Position numbers and translations under genes: made by a program. Positions 18,954 through 28,579 of a stretch of 64,000 nt of DNA are shown here, in pieces. Position 1 is the first letter of the stretch, and each line of letters opens with the position of its first letter. This DNA comes from Sedimenticola hydrogenitrophicus (GTDB lineage: Bacteria > Pseudomonadota > Gammaproteobacteria > Chromatiales > Chromatiaceae): positions 1 to 64,000 of the forward strand of contig NZ_JAQGEI010000005.1 in assembly GCF_029017505.1 (NCBI RefSeq), given 5' to 3'. The notes under the pieces are model-generated. The model was not told where the DNA came from. It saw only the letters and a list, made by a program, of their open reading frames with translations, and did no database searches.

Positions 18954-19796
18954 ATGATCGCGAGCAACCCGTTTGCCGAGCTTTCGGCACTCATTTCGCC
19001 TTCCATCATGCAGGGGTACATCATCCTGATGGTCATCCTGGTGGTCGTTGGCACCATCCTTGACATGATGCACAAGAAGAGCGCCCAGTACTTTTTCGAA
19101 AATGCGAAAAAGTCAGAGAAAAATGCCAAGCGCATCCTGGGCGGTGGCGAAAAGGCATCGCTTGCGGTGCGGACTGTGGCTAACGAAGTACTGACCTCTT
19201 CGGAGTTCAAGAATCCCCGTCGCCGCGCCTCTCACCTGCTCACGATGTGGGGCTTCATCGTCTTTGTCATCAGTACAGCGGTGTTGATTTTCGGCTACGC
19301 AACGCAAGCCAATGCAGGTGTCTGGCCGATTCTCTGGCATCTGGGGGCGACGGCTCTCGCCGTTGGCGGTTACTGGTTCTGGTTCGCCATCCGCGTAGAC
19401 CTCTTCTCTGAAGGTGTCAAGTGGTACAACTTCAACGGACGCGGCGACATCTTCATCATTGGCCTGCTCGCTACGTCGACCTTCGCCTTGCTCTGGTCAG
19501 TCACCCTGGGGGCCGGCGCACTGAACAGGCTGTTCCTCGTGCTGTTCATCGCCAGCACCACGGTGCTCTTCGGCAGTGTCTACTGGTCCAAGTTCGCGCA
19601 CATGTTCTTCAAACCTGCCGCGGCTTATCAGAAAAAGGTCATCATGGCGGATGGTTCTCGCGAAAACCTTCCCGATGATTACGATCTGACGGATCCTGCC
19701 GTGCAGAAAAGGTATCCCGATATCCCCGAATACATGGGGACAAACCCGCCCAATATGGGGCTCGGTATCAGCCGCGAACCGCCTCGTCACTACTAA
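18954..19796 (+). CDS. aprM: AprM, membrane anchor of APS reductase
   Basis: The 280-residue protein has about five hydrophobic segments (for instance GYIILMVILVVVGTILDMM and LTMWGFIVFVISTAVLIF) and resembles the heterodisulfide-reductase/NarI-like membrane protein AprM, which links APS reductase to the quinone pool in many sulfur oxidisers that lack Qmo. It is followed by aprB with a 27-nt gap carrying AAGGAG. Its presence, rather than QmoABC, points to the oxidative (sulfite to APS) direction. Confidence 0.9.
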   Translation: MIASNPFAELSALISPSIMQGYIILMVILVVVGTILDMMHKKSAQYFFENAKKSEKNAKRILGGGEKASLAVRTVANEVLTSSEFKNPRRRASHLLTMWGFIVFVISTAVLIFGYATQANAGVWPILWHLGATALAVGGYWFWFAIRVDLFSEGVKWYNFNGRGDIFIIGLLATSTFALLWSVTLGAGALNRLFLVLFIASTTVLFGSVYWSKFAHMFFKPAAAYQKKVIMADGSRENLPDDYDLTDPAVQKRYPDIPEYMGTNPPNMGLGISREPPRHY

Positions 19797-19823
19797 TAAA
19801 TCTTCAAAAGTAAGGAGCCTTCA

Positions 19824-20306
19824 ATGCCAACTTTTGTATATATGACTCGTTGTGACGGTTGTGGTCATTGTGTCGATATCTGCCCTTCGGACATCATGCA
19901 TATCGACAAGGTCACCCGTCGTGCCTACAACATCGAACCCAACATGTGCTGGGAGTGCTACTCCTGCGTCAAGGCCTGCCCGCATCAGGCGATCGACGTT
20001 CGGGGCTATGCGGATTTCGCCCCCCTGGGCCACTCGGTACGCGTGAAGCGCGACGAAGAGAAAGGCGTCATCGCCTGGCGCATCAAGTTCCGTAACGGCC
20101 AGAAAGAGATGGAACTGCTGGCACCTATCACCACCAAGCCCTGGGGCACCTGCATCCCTCAGCTGCGTGACGTGTCGGCTCCTACCAAGGAGCAGCGCGA
20201 CAGCGAGCTGCTGTTCAATGAACCCAAGTATCTGCGACTCGATGATGGTGATATACACACCCTCAAGTCCAATGGTCTGAAATTGAAAGCAGGGGTGTAC
20301 TACTGA
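19824..20306 (+). CDS. aprB: Adenylylsulfate reductase beta subunit
   Basis: The 160-residue iron-sulfur subunit carries two [4Fe-4S] ferredoxin sites, CDGCGHCVDICP near the N-terminus and CWECYSCVKACP near residue 48, and the long C-terminal tail that wraps AprA. It transfers electrons between the AprA flavin and the membrane. The stop codon overlaps the aprA start by one base (TGATG), a sign of tight translational coupling. Confidence 0.96.
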   Translation: MPTFVYMTRCDGCGHCVDICPSDIMHIDKVTRRAYNIEPNMCWECYSCVKACPHQAIDVRGYADFAPLGHSVRVKRDEEKGVIAWRIKFRNGQKEMELLAPITTKPWGTCIPQLRDVSAPTKEQRDSELLFNEPKYLRLDDGDIHTLKSNGLKLKAGVYY

Positions 20307-22177
20307 TGGCTTACGAAACAATCGTCGAAGACAACATTGATATCCTGGTCTGCGGTGCGGGTCTCGGCGGTACCGGTGCTGCATGGGAAGCCAGGTACTG
20401 GGGGCAGGACAAGAAGATCGTGATCGCCGAGAAGGCGAATATCGACCGTTCCGGTGCTGTGGCACAGGGCCTGTACGCCATCAACTGCTACATGGGTACC
20501 CGTTTTGGTGAGAACAACCCGGAAGATCACGTGCGTTATGCGCGTATCGATCTGATGGGCATGGTGCGTGAAGATCTGGCGTTTGATATGGCGCGCCACG
20601 TCGACTCCGCCGTACACCAGTTCGAAGAGTGGGGCCTGCCGCTGATGCGCGATCCCAATACCGGCGCTTACCAGCGTGAAGGCCGTTGGCAGATCATGAT
20701 CCATGGCGAGTCCTACAAGCCGATCGTCGCAGAGGCCGCGAAGAAGTCGGCTGACAAGGTATTCAACCGTATTTGCGTAACCCATCTGCTGATGGATGAA
20801 TCCAAGGAGAACCGCGTGGCCGGCGCGGTCGGCTTCAACGTGCGTACCGGTAACTACCACGTATTCAAGTCGAAGACTGTGGTGGTTGCCGCCGGCGGCG
20901 CCTCCAACATATTCAAGCCACGTTCGGTGGGTGAAGGTGCTGGTCGCGTCTGGTATGCGCCGTGGTCATCGGGCTCAGCCTACGGGTTGCTGATTGGCGC
21001 CGGCGCCAAGATGACGCAGATGGAGAACCGCATCGTACTGGCTCGATTCAAAGACGGTTACGGCCCGGTAGGTGCATACTTTCTGCACCTAAAGACCTAC
21101 ACCCAGAACTGTCTGGGGGAAGAGTATGAATCCAAGTGGTGGCCGCAGCTTCAGGAGATGGTCGGTAAGGAGTATCTCGATCCGGAAGTTTCCCATGCAA
21201 CCCATCGCCCGATACCGACCTGCCTGCGCAACCATGCGCTGATCAGTGAGGTCAATGCCGGTCGCGGTCCGATTCACATGGTGACCATGGAAGCCTTCCA
21301 GGACCCGCATCTTGAAGAGATCGGCTGGCACAACTTCCTGGGTATGACAGTCGGTCAGGCGGTACTTTGGGCGGCTACCGATGTGGACCCGAAAAACGAG
21401 AACCCTGAACTCACTACTTCCGAGCCCTACGTAATGGGTTCACATGCGACCGGTTGCGGCGCCTGGTGCTCGGGTCCCGAGGATGTGTCTCCCGATGAAT
21501 ACTTCTGGGGCTACAATCGAATGACCACGGTGGAAGGTCTGTTCGGTGCCGGTGATGCCGTCGGGGGCACCCCGCACGCATTCTCCTCGGGCTCTTTCAC
21601 CGAGGGCCGTCTGGCCGCCAAGGCTGCCTGCAAGTATATCGATGACGGCAAGGCTGAAGGTATCGTGGTATCCCAGAAACAGATCGAGGATCGCGGAACA
21701 GATATCTACAAGCCGATGGAGCACTACCGTGTATACCGCAATGAGATAACCGCGGGTTCGGTCAACCCCAACTATATCAACCCGCGTCAGGGACTCGATC
21801 GTCTGCAGAAGCTGATGGATGAATACGCCGGTGGCGCATCGGTTAACTACATGACCAATGACAAGTTGCTGCACATTGGCCTCAAGAAACTAAAGATCAT
21901 GGAAGAAGACCTTGAAAAGCTGGCTGCAGAGGATATACACGAACTGCTGCGTGCGTGGGAGCTGAAGCATCGCCATCTCACTTCCGAGGCAGTCATGCAC
22001 CACACCCTGTTCCGCAAGGAAACCCGTTGGCCCGGCTACTACTACCGTGGTGACGCGATGAAGCTGGATGACGAGAACTGGCATGTATTGACCGTTTCCC
22101 GGCGCGATCCAAAAACAGGTGAGTACACCATGGAGAAGGCGCCCTGTTATCACCTGGTCGATGATGAGAGCGAGTAG
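20306..22177 (+). CDS. aprA: Adenylylsulfate reductase alpha subunit
   Basis: AprA is the 623-residue FAD enzyme that interconverts sulfite plus AMP and adenosine 5'-phosphosulfate. The N-terminal dinucleotide motif CGAGLGGTGAAWEA is intact, and family segments such as RSGAVAQGLYAINCYMG, TGCGAWCSGPED and GDAVGGTPHAFSSGSFTEGR are present. Length is as expected. With AprM, it most likely oxidises sulfite in the cytoplasm. A GGGATC/GATCCC dyad at 22198-22229 follows the gene and may attenuate transcription into the next gene. Confidence 0.97.
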   Translation: MAYETIVEDNIDILVCGAGLGGTGAAWEARYWGQDKKIVIAEKANIDRSGAVAQGLYAINCYMGTRFGENNPEDHVRYARIDLMGMVREDLAFDMARHVDSAVHQFEEWGLPLMRDPNTGAYQREGRWQIMIHGESYKPIVAEAAKKSADKVFNRICVTHLLMDESKENRVAGAVGFNVRTGNYHVFKSKTVVVAAGGASNIFKPRSVGEGAGRVWYAPWSSGSAYGLLIGAGAKMTQMENRIVLARFKDGYGPVGAYFLHLKTYTQNCLGEEYESKWWPQLQEMVGKEYLDPEVSHATHRPIPTCLRNHALISEVNAGRGPIHMVTMEAFQDPHLEEIGWHNFLGMTVGQAVLWAATDVDPKNENPELTTSEPYVMGSHATGCGAWCSGPEDVSPDEYFWGYNRMTTVEGLFGAGDAVGGTPHAFSSGSFTEGRLAAKAACKYIDDGKAEGIVVSQKQIEDRGTDIYKPMEHYRVYRNEITAGSVNPNYINPRQGLDRLQKLMDEYAGGASVNYMTNDKLLHIGLKKLKIMEEDLEKLAAEDIHELLRAWELKHRHLTSEAVMHHTLFRKETRWPGYYYRGDAMKLDDENWHVLTVSRRDPKTGEYTMEKAPCYHLVDDESE

Positions 22178-22285
22178 TCTACAGGCGTGTCAGACGAGGG
22201 ATCTCTGCAAAACCTGACGATCCCTAGGGCTTCTGGCCACTTTTTTGCTTTTATGACGAACACGCGATATTGACCCGGTAGGCAG

Positions 22286-22678
22286 ATGAGTATGATGACC
22301 GAAGCACCCGAAAAGTCACAAGACGTCAAAAACATCCTGGACCATACGGATGAGGAGCTTCAGGAGTTCGCCCATCCCATGTGGGAAGACCTGATCACCT
22401 ATTCCAACAAGGGGCAGTACGGAAAATTCATCAAAAAGTTCTCCTATAACCTGCTGTTCGGGCTCAACGAGGTGGAGGTGGGCAAGCAGTTCGCCAAGAG
22501 CGAGCTGACGCGGAGTCTGGATCCGAATTACGACTTCCTGGGTTTCATTCGCCGCGGGGAGCATGTCACATGCCTGTACCGTGTCAGGAGTACCAAGAAA
22601 GAGGGCGAGTGGCTGGGTCGCATGGTACTCGGCTACGAGGACGGCGAAGTCAAAATCTTCGGAGCTTCTATCTTTTAG
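22286..22678 (+). CDS. Conserved-looking hypothetical protein downstream of aprA
   Basis: I do not recognise this 130-residue soluble protein. It starts MSMMTEAPEKSQ, is mixed acidic/basic, has no signal peptide, membrane helix or metal motif, and ends in a beta-rich segment (EWLGRMVLGYEDGEVKIFG). Codon use matches its neighbours. It lies 108 nt after aprA and 26 nt before the FKBP-type gene, so all may be one transcript. A role connected with sulfur oxidation is suggested only by location. Confidence 0.75.
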   Translation: MSMMTEAPEKSQDVKNILDHTDEELQEFAHPMWEDLITYSNKGQYGKFIKKFSYNLLFGLNEVEVGKQFAKSELTRSLDPNYDFLGFIRRGEHVTCLYRVRSTKKEGEWLGRMVLGYEDGEVKIFGASIF

Positions 22679-22704
22679 GACATCTGTCCCCTAACGAGAC
22701 GAGC

Positions 22705-23226
22705 ATGGTTGAGACTAGCAAAGAGATCATCGTAGACGGGAAATACGTCGAACTTAAATACAAGGTTATCGACGTCAACACTGACAGTGTTCTAACCGAA
22801 ATAGAGTATCCTCTGGGCTACGTGCAGGGGATCAATGAGGTGCTGGCCCCAGCTGTCATGCGGGAGCTGGAGGGTAAGGCAGCGGGCGACACCATCGAAG
22901 TGCCGATCGACTGCAGCCAGCTCTATGGACCCAGGGACGAATCCCTGGTCATTACCGAAAACATCAATAACGTACCGGATGAATACTGCGAAGTCGGTAC
23001 GGCCATCCTGATGGAGAACGACAAGGGGCAGACCAAAAGTTTCCTGGTGACGCGCATCGTCGGCGACTACATCACCATCGATGGCAACAACCCGCTTTGC
23101 GGTCGAGAAGTGGTATTCAGGCTTGAGATACTGCTGGTTCGCGACGCCACTGACGAAGAGATCCAGTTCGGTGGCAAGATTGAATCAGGGCCTGATCTGC
23201 CCGAGGGCACCCAGATCCCGATCTGA
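22705..23226 (+). CDS. FKBP-type (SlyD-like) peptidyl-prolyl isomerase family protein
   Basis: The 173-residue protein has the SlyD/FKBP pattern: a short strand region (YVELKYKVID), a GYVQGINEVLAPAVMRELEG segment corresponding to the GxxxVIPGxExAL turn, then an insert-in-flap domain (IDCSQLYGPRDESLV) and a return to the FKBP strands. Several active-site positions differ from canonical SlyD, and there is no His-rich tail, so the role may be chaperone-like. The ATG at 22705 is chosen; an open frame extends upstream over the previous gene. It could assist folding or cofactor insertion of Apr, an inference from position. Confidence 0.72.
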   Translation: MVETSKEIIVDGKYVELKYKVIDVNTDSVLTEIEYPLGYVQGINEVLAPAVMRELEGKAAGDTIEVPIDCSQLYGPRDESLVITENINNVPDEYCEVGTAILMENDKGQTKSFLVTRIVGDYITIDGNNPLCGREVVFRLEILLVRDATDEEIQFGGKIESGPDLPEGTQIPI

Positions 23227-23324
23227 TGACCGTTACGGCAGTCGGTAGCGTATAGGAGGGACGTGAGTAGCTGCTGGATGGGGTGGTCGCGCGCCCGTAG
23301 CGGCGGGACCCGCGGATCCTGGGG

Positions 23325-23486
23325 TCAGGGGCGCTTTGGGGTTGTGTATTCCTGCTCTTTCTGGAACGATTCCCAGATTGTGTCGTAGCCCACGAAACCC
23401 TTTTCATTTGCCTCTTTCTGACGGGTGATCAGAAATCGCGACTTGCCCTCGGGAACCTTGGGCCTGGTCTTGGGTGCATTACTCAC
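23325..23486 (-). CDS. Small 53-residue hypothetical protein
   Basis: A GTG start at 23486 preceded by GGAGGTAGGA opens a frame MSNAPKTRPKVPEGKSRFLI ending in TTPKRP. The strong ribosome site and codon usage support it as real. The protein is basic, hydrophilic and of unknown function. It converges on the FKBP-type gene. Confidence 0.55.
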   Translation of the reverse strand: MSNAPKTRPKVPEGKSRFLITRQKEANEKGFVGYDTIWESFQKEQEYTTPKRP

Positions 23487-24290
23487 ATCCTACCTCCACT
23501 AAGCAGTAAAACGGGTGGCTTGAACATAATCCGATGCCAGTCACTGTCTACCGACATTACCGAATCTCAAGCGATTCGCTTGCGTAAAGACTTCCGACGG
23601 GACGGATATGCTCTTGGGCACCATTCTATCCCAGCGTGCATCATCTGCCAATGTATATGGCCTTCTCCGAGATGGGTTCCCCTACGCATGAACAGACCTG
23701 ATACTGTACGAGTTGTTGGTAGGCACATTCCGGTATCAAGATCAGATTTGCTGTTTCGGTTAAAGAGTCTGGCTTGCGCGGTGGTGAACATGAAGATTGT
23801 TCATAATCAAGTTCACCGTGCACATGGCTAACCGTGCCCCGGTTTCATTTTGAATAACCTCCTGTACTGCTTGCCGTGTCCTTAGAGCGTAGCGGACTTC
23901 AATTGATAAATTCTCTTGTGCATGATCAATCGCTGAATCTCTTTTCCTGATCCTTACCGACTTAATAAAATAGTCATTGTTAATACATACTCTTCCTTGA
24001 GGTTGCCAACTTGTTGGCACGTCCGAAAACAAGAGGCTTGTCTCATTTCATGTAAAACTGGTCGGTTTCAGGCCTTTTCAGTGCCCTTTATTGTTTTACA
24101 CTTGTCAGCGCTATAATTAGATTTGCGAAACATTTCATTGATTATTCAATGTCTTATAACCTTACGAGAGGCCCTGTAGCATCGAACCGTAGCATACAAT
24201 GGACATCCAATACAGAGACCTGTCCAGGCTTCTGTATAACCTTGGGCTTCCACATCCGGTATCGGCGCGCAGCGCCAGAGGGGGAGTTTT
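23487..24290. other. Control region upstream of the betaine transporter
   Basis: This 800-nt region is richer in A+T than its flanks and holds no supported gene. A TATAAT at 24112-24117 with TTGTTT 15 nt upstream (24091-24096) is a candidate promoter for the BCCT gene. Osmotic or betaine control would be expected for such a transporter, but no specific operator is recognised. Confidence 0.4.
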
Positions 24291-25898
24291 ATGAACTCAG
24301 AGCACGACAAATACAGTATCGAGAACACCGATTATTCGGTGGGACAGGATAATATCCAGAAGTGGGGCTTCGACATACATAACCCGGTTTTCGGTATCAG
24401 TGCCGGGCTTATTCTGCTGTTTCTGATCGCCACGCTGGTTGCCGATCCGGCGGCCGCCAAAAAACTGCTGGACGGCCTGAAATGGGACATTATCGGTTCC
24501 TTCGATGTTCTCTTTATGTGGTCCGCCAATATCTTTGTTATCTTCTGTCTGCTGCTGGTGGTCTCACCTTACGGCAAGATCCGGCTCGGCGGCCAGGACG
24601 CCAAGCCGGAACACTCCACCCTCTCCTGGCTGGCGATGCTGTTTGCCGCCGGCATGGGCATCGGTCTCATGTTCTGGAGTGTGGCAGAGCCGGTTGCCTA
24701 CCTGACGGGATGGTACGAAACGCCACTTGGCGTAGAGGCCAATACGCCGGAGGCCGCACGTATGGCGATGGGCGCCACCATGTACCACTGGGGACTGCAT
24801 CCCTGGGCGATCTACGCTGTGGTCGCACTCTCCCTGGCGTTCTTTACCTATAACAAGGGCCTCCCCCTCTCTATCCGGTCAATTTTTTACCCAATACTGG
24901 GTGATAGGACTTGGGGCTGGGCCGGACATATCATCGACATCCTGGCGGTACTCGCCACCCTGTTCGGACTCGCCACTTCACTTGGCCTGGGTGCGCAACA
25001 GGCGGCGGCTGGTATCAATCACGTGTTCGGCATTGAGAGCGGTATCGGGCTGCAGATCCTGGTCATCATCGTTGTCACGGCATTGGCGGTGATCTCGGTG
25101 GTGCGCGGCCTGGAAGGCGGCGTCAAGCTGCTCAGTAACATCAACATGGTGATCGCCTTCGCCCTGCTGATTGTCGTGGCTCTGCTCGGCTTCGCCATCG
25201 CCCTGGGTAACCTGCCCACCACAATCGGCGCCTATCTGGAGAACATCATCCCCTTGAGCAATCCTCACGGGCGCGAAGACGAAGCCTGGTTCCAGGGTTG
25301 GACCGTGTTCTACTGGGCCTGGTGGATCTCCTGGTCACCGTTTGTAGGTATGTTCATCGCCCGCGTCTCCTCGGGCCGTACCGTTCGCGAATTTATCGTC
25401 GCTGTACTGTTGGTGCCGACCGCGGTGACCACGCTCTGGATGTCCATCTATGGCGGCATCGCCATTGATCAGGTGGTGAACAAGGTCGGTGCCCTGGGTG
25501 AAAAGGGCCTGACCGAGGTTCCCCTGGCCATGTTCCAGATGTTTGAACAGTTGCCGATGAGCACCCTGCTGTCGGTGGTAGCGATCGTACTGGTGCTGGT
25601 GTTCTTCATCACCTCCTCCGACTCCGGCTCTCTGGTCATCGACAGCATCACCGCCGGCGGCAAGATCGACGCCCCGGTACCACAACGTATCTTCTGGGCC
25701 ACTACCGAGGGAGCCATCGCCGCGGCCCTGTTGTGGATCGGCGGAACGGAGGCGATTCAGGCCCTGCAGGCCGGCGCCATATCCACCGGTCTGCCGTTCA
25801 CCATCGTACTGCTGTTGATGTGTGTCAGTCTGCTCATGGGCTTCAGTACGGAACCCCGCAGCAGAAGTAGCCAGGCGGCGGCGGTCGATTCACGTTAA
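24291..25898 (+). CDS. BCCT-family betaine transporter
   Basis: The 535-residue protein has 12 membrane segments of the betaine/carnitine/choline transporter fold. The segment GMGIGLMFWSVAEP and the tryptophan-rich WAWWISWSPFVGMF that forms the substrate box closely match the sodium-coupled betaine carrier BetP rather than the carnitine antiporter CaiT. The C-terminus is short, lacking the long osmosensing tail of BetP, so it may be a catabolic importer rather than an osmosensor. A terminator follows. It is the likely supplier of substrate to the betaine genes further right. Confidence 0.93.
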   Translation: MNSEHDKYSIENTDYSVGQDNIQKWGFDIHNPVFGISAGLILLFLIATLVADPAAAKKLLDGLKWDIIGSFDVLFMWSANIFVIFCLLLVVSPYGKIRLGGQDAKPEHSTLSWLAMLFAAGMGIGLMFWSVAEPVAYLTGWYETPLGVEANTPEAARMAMGATMYHWGLHPWAIYAVVALSLAFFTYNKGLPLSIRSIFYPILGDRTWGWAGHIIDILAVLATLFGLATSLGLGAQQAAAGINHVFGIESGIGLQILVIIVVTALAVISVVRGLEGGVKLLSNINMVIAFALLIVVALLGFAIALGNLPTTIGAYLENIIPLSNPHGREDEAWFQGWTVFYWAWWISWSPFVGMFIARVSSGRTVREFIVAVLLVPTAVTTLWMSIYGGIAIDQVVNKVGALGEKGLTEVPLAMFQMFEQLPMSTLLSVVAIVLVLVFFITSSDSGSLVIDSITAGGKIDAPVPQRIFWATTEGAIAAALLWIGGTEAIQALQAGAISTGLPFTIVLLLMCVSLLMGFSTEPRSRSSQAAAVDSR

Positions 25899-25919
25899 TC
25901 CAAGCCTGCCTTCCTGCAT

Positions 25920-25950
25920 GAAAAAATCCGGCCATGTGCCGGATTTTTTC
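25920..25950. terminator. Bidirectional terminator between BCCT and exonuclease genes
   Basis: GAAAAAATCCGGC and GCCGGATTTTTTC form a perfect 13-bp stem with a 5-nt loop (CATGT). A-run on one side and T-run on the other make it work for both converging genes. Confidence 0.9.
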
Positions 25951-25952
25951 AT

Positions 25953-26684
25953 TTACAGCCAGAGTTCGCCCAGTGGTGTGTCTTCACTAAAATGGTAGGC
26001 GATCTGCGCCTGCAACAGTTCCGCAGTTGCCAGCGCATCGGTCAACGCATGATGCGCGTGGTAGTGGGGCAAACCATACCGTTCGCGGCAGTCACCCAGT
26101 CGTAGCCCCCTGGGTGAGCGTTTCAACATACGGTCCACAAGTCCCTGCCGGCGCCTGAGCACGGTATGCTCAATCGCCATGGTATCGATGACCGGAAATG
26201 TGATGGCCTCACCCAGGCGCTCCAGCAGGGCCTGGGCAAGAAACTGCCGTTCGATATGTCGGTAGTGCACTACCAGAATTCGACCCGTAATGGCCGTCAG
26301 CAGTGCCTCCAGTATCACTTCAAGGTCGGGCGCGGCATTGATGTCCGAATGGGTGATCCCGTGGATCAGCACCGATCCTTCGGTCAACGCCTGCCTGGGC
26401 TTTACCAGCCAATGCGCCGATTCACGACAAAAGATCCGGCGCAGTGAGAAGGGCACAAGACCGATACTGACAATATCGTCCACTGCGGCATTCATACCGG
26501 TGGTCTCAAAATCCATCGCCACCAGCGGTGTATTGATCATCGCCGTGTCACCACTGACCACGCCTCCGGCATAGTAGCGGTGCAGCCAATGGTTCTGACA
26601 TTGAAGCGCCAGCTGATCAAAATACTCCGGCCAATCCTGTCGTGGTGCCTTCGCGGGTGGTGGGGTATTTGGGGTGTCGGACAT
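25953..26684 (-). CDS. DnaQ-like 3'-5' exonuclease
   Basis: The 243-residue protein belongs to the DEDDh exonucleases. Exo I is AMDFETTGMNA, with the DxE pair, and the C-terminal YHAHHALTDALATAELL supplies the catalytic His and Asp. No polymerase fusion is present, so a repair or RNA role is possible. It is downstream of and convergent in context with the cNMP/CBS/DUF294 gene (9-nt gap), a pairing frequently seen near cation/solute symporter genes. Confidence 0.9.
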   Translation of the reverse strand: MSDTPNTPPPAKAPRQDWPEYFDQLALQCQNHWLHRYYAGGVVSGDTAMINTPLVAMDFETTGMNAAVDDIVSIGLVPFSLRRIFCRESAHWLVKPRQALTEGSVLIHGITHSDINAAPDLEVILEALLTAITGRILVVHYRHIERQFLAQALLERLGEAITFPVIDTMAIEHTVLRRRQGLVDRMLKRSPRGLRLGDCRERYGLPHYHAHHALTDALATAELLQAQIAYHFSEDTPLGELWL

Positions 26685-26692
26685 GGATCAGG

Positions 26693-28579
26693 CTACTTCA
26701 TCGGGATGTTGGAGTTGTAGCGGTACTTGAGAAAACTCTGTGCACTACTGACTACCTGAAACGCTTCTTTGAGGTTTCGGCGGTCAAAACTGGTCAAGTG
26801 TATCGGGTGCACATTGTTGTCGACCGTTTCCCTGGACTCGATCTGCTTTGCCTGGTGCCGTATGCGTACGATGGAGATATACTCCAGCGCGTCACTCAAA
26901 TCGGTCCCCTTTCCCTCCGGCAACAAGCCCGCTTCAATCACATCATCCAGTCGTTCAAACGAGTTGACCGCCATCGAACCGACCGCCAGCGCATGTACGC
27001 GAATCACATCAGACAACGGCGCGGTACCGCGTCGCTTCAGGTTCATGGAATCTTTATGCTGGCCATCTTTCTCCAATACAAACTCCTTGAAAAATCCGAG
27101 CGGAGGCTTACGATTAAGCGCGTTGCGGGCCATGCTGGCGAGAAACTTGCGGTTATTCTTTGACTTGTGTGTGATGAATCGACGCAAATCAATGGCCCAA
27201 TCGGTTCGCCCCCAGACTCCGTCCAAATCGAAAAAGATATTGCTGTTGAGGAGTGCCTGAGGACTGGCCTCATCGATCCAATCCGAAAAGTGTTGTTTCC
27301 AGCCGCTTAGGGTCATGCGCCATTTTGGGTTGGTGGCCATCACCTCCCCGTCGCAATAGGCATAGCCACAATCGGCCAGACCATCGCTCACGAATTTCGC
27401 CACCTGTTCGAAATAACCACCATGCTCCTCTTCACGATAGCTGTCATCCAGCACCATGGCATTATCCTGATCGGTGTAGATCAGCTGCTCATCCCGTGCC
27501 ATGGAACCCAGAGCCAGAAAACAGTAGTCCACCGGTGGCGGACCAAACTGCTGTTCGGCCAGCTCCAGCAGACGCTGCTTGAAACTGCGACCAATCACTG
27601 CCATGGCACTGCCGATCATATGTGAGTTCGCATCCTCTTTCACCATACGCACGAACACCGCCGGTAGCTGTCTTGCATGGGCCTTGAGCTCTTCTATGCT
27701 GGACATCTTGAAAATACTGCGCACCAGCAGGATGCTGCTCTGTGATTCATGCCGTATCAGATCAGACAGGGCCAGGACACCCACCGGCTTCTGTCGCTGC
27801 ACGATTGGCAGATGGTGAATATTGTGTCTGAGCATCAACAGCATGGCCTCAAACACGTAGGCGTTGTCATCCAGGGTGATGATCCGGCTTGACATGATCT
27901 GGTCCACACTGGAAGCCGGGTCGATACCACATGCCAGGACCCGCTCCCGCAGGTCCCGGTCGGTAATGATGCCGACCAGTCCCGGATCATCCGCCTCCCG
28001 CTGAGACTGGTTTACCACCAGTACGGAGGAGACATGATTAGCCGTCATCAGCTCGGCCGCTTCACGGATCGAGGCCCGGTTGGTAATCGTGACCAACTCC
28101 CTGGGCATCAGACCCTTTACCTTCACCGTGGTTAGATCGTTGTTATCGTGCTGTGCGGAGACCGCCTTGCGCAGCAGGGAGCTGCTCTCGCTCTCGGATT
28201 CAAAATAGTCGGCGAAGGTCTCATACCTGTCACAGTAGTCTCGAAACTGCTCAAACGGGATGCAGTAGACCAGGGTGTCCTCGATCGCCTTGACCGGAAA
28301 ACGAACCCGCTGATTCATCAACAGACCCATCTGCCCAAACACATCACCATCCGAAAGCCGGTTGTAGAGTTCCCCGGTACGTCGATAGGTCTCAACAGCA
28401 CCGCGCCTGATGACATAAAGGTCCTGCAACGGCTCGGCAAAATTGAGTATATCGCTGCCGGCCCGGTAATAGGCCACTTCCACCTGCTGCGCCAATTCAT
28501 GAAGCGCCTCCTGGGAGAGCTCATCAAAGGGAGGGTTTTTTTCAAGAAATCCGGCGATTTCAAGCTGTTCAGCATGCAC
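26693..28579 (-). CDS. cNMP-binding, CBS and DUF294 nucleotidyltransferase-like regulator
   Basis: The 628-residue cytoplasmic protein has a cyclic-nucleotide-binding-type domain (about 15-135), two CBS motifs (about 155-290; for instance GIITDRDLRERV and VGVLALSDL) and a DUF294-type nucleotidyltransferase-like domain with GSMARDEQLIYTDQDNAMV, followed by a helical C-terminal domain. The GS...D-x-D pattern suggests nucleotidyl transfer, perhaps onto a protein as in GlnD relatives, but no partner is proven. Together with the exonuclease it forms a two-gene unit beside a transporter gene. Confidence 0.9.
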   Translation of the reverse strand: MHAEQLEIAGFLEKNPPFDELSQEALHELAQQVEVAYYRAGSDILNFAEPLQDLYVIRRGAVETYRRTGELYNRLSDGDVFGQMGLLMNQRVRFPVKAIEDTLVYCIPFEQFRDYCDRYETFADYFESESESSSLLRKAVSAQHDNNDLTTVKVKGLMPRELVTITNRASIREAAELMTANHVSSVLVVNQSQREADDPGLVGIITDRDLRERVLACGIDPASSVDQIMSSRIITLDDNAYVFEAMLLMLRHNIHHLPIVQRQKPVGVLALSDLIRHESQSSILLVRSIFKMSSIEELKAHARQLPAVFVRMVKEDANSHMIGSAMAVIGRSFKQRLLELAEQQFGPPPVDYCFLALGSMARDEQLIYTDQDNAMVLDDSYREEEHGGYFEQVAKFVSDGLADCGYAYCDGEVMATNPKWRMTLSGWKQHFSDWIDEASPQALLNSNIFFDLDGVWGRTDWAIDLRRFITHKSKNNRKFLASMARNALNRKPPLGFFKEFVLEKDGQHKDSMNLKRRGTAPLSDVIRVHALAVGSMAVNSFERLDDVIEAGLLPEGKGTDLSDALEYISIVRIRHQAKQIESRETVDNNVHPIHLTSFDRRNLKEAFQVVSSAQSFLKYRYNSNIPMK

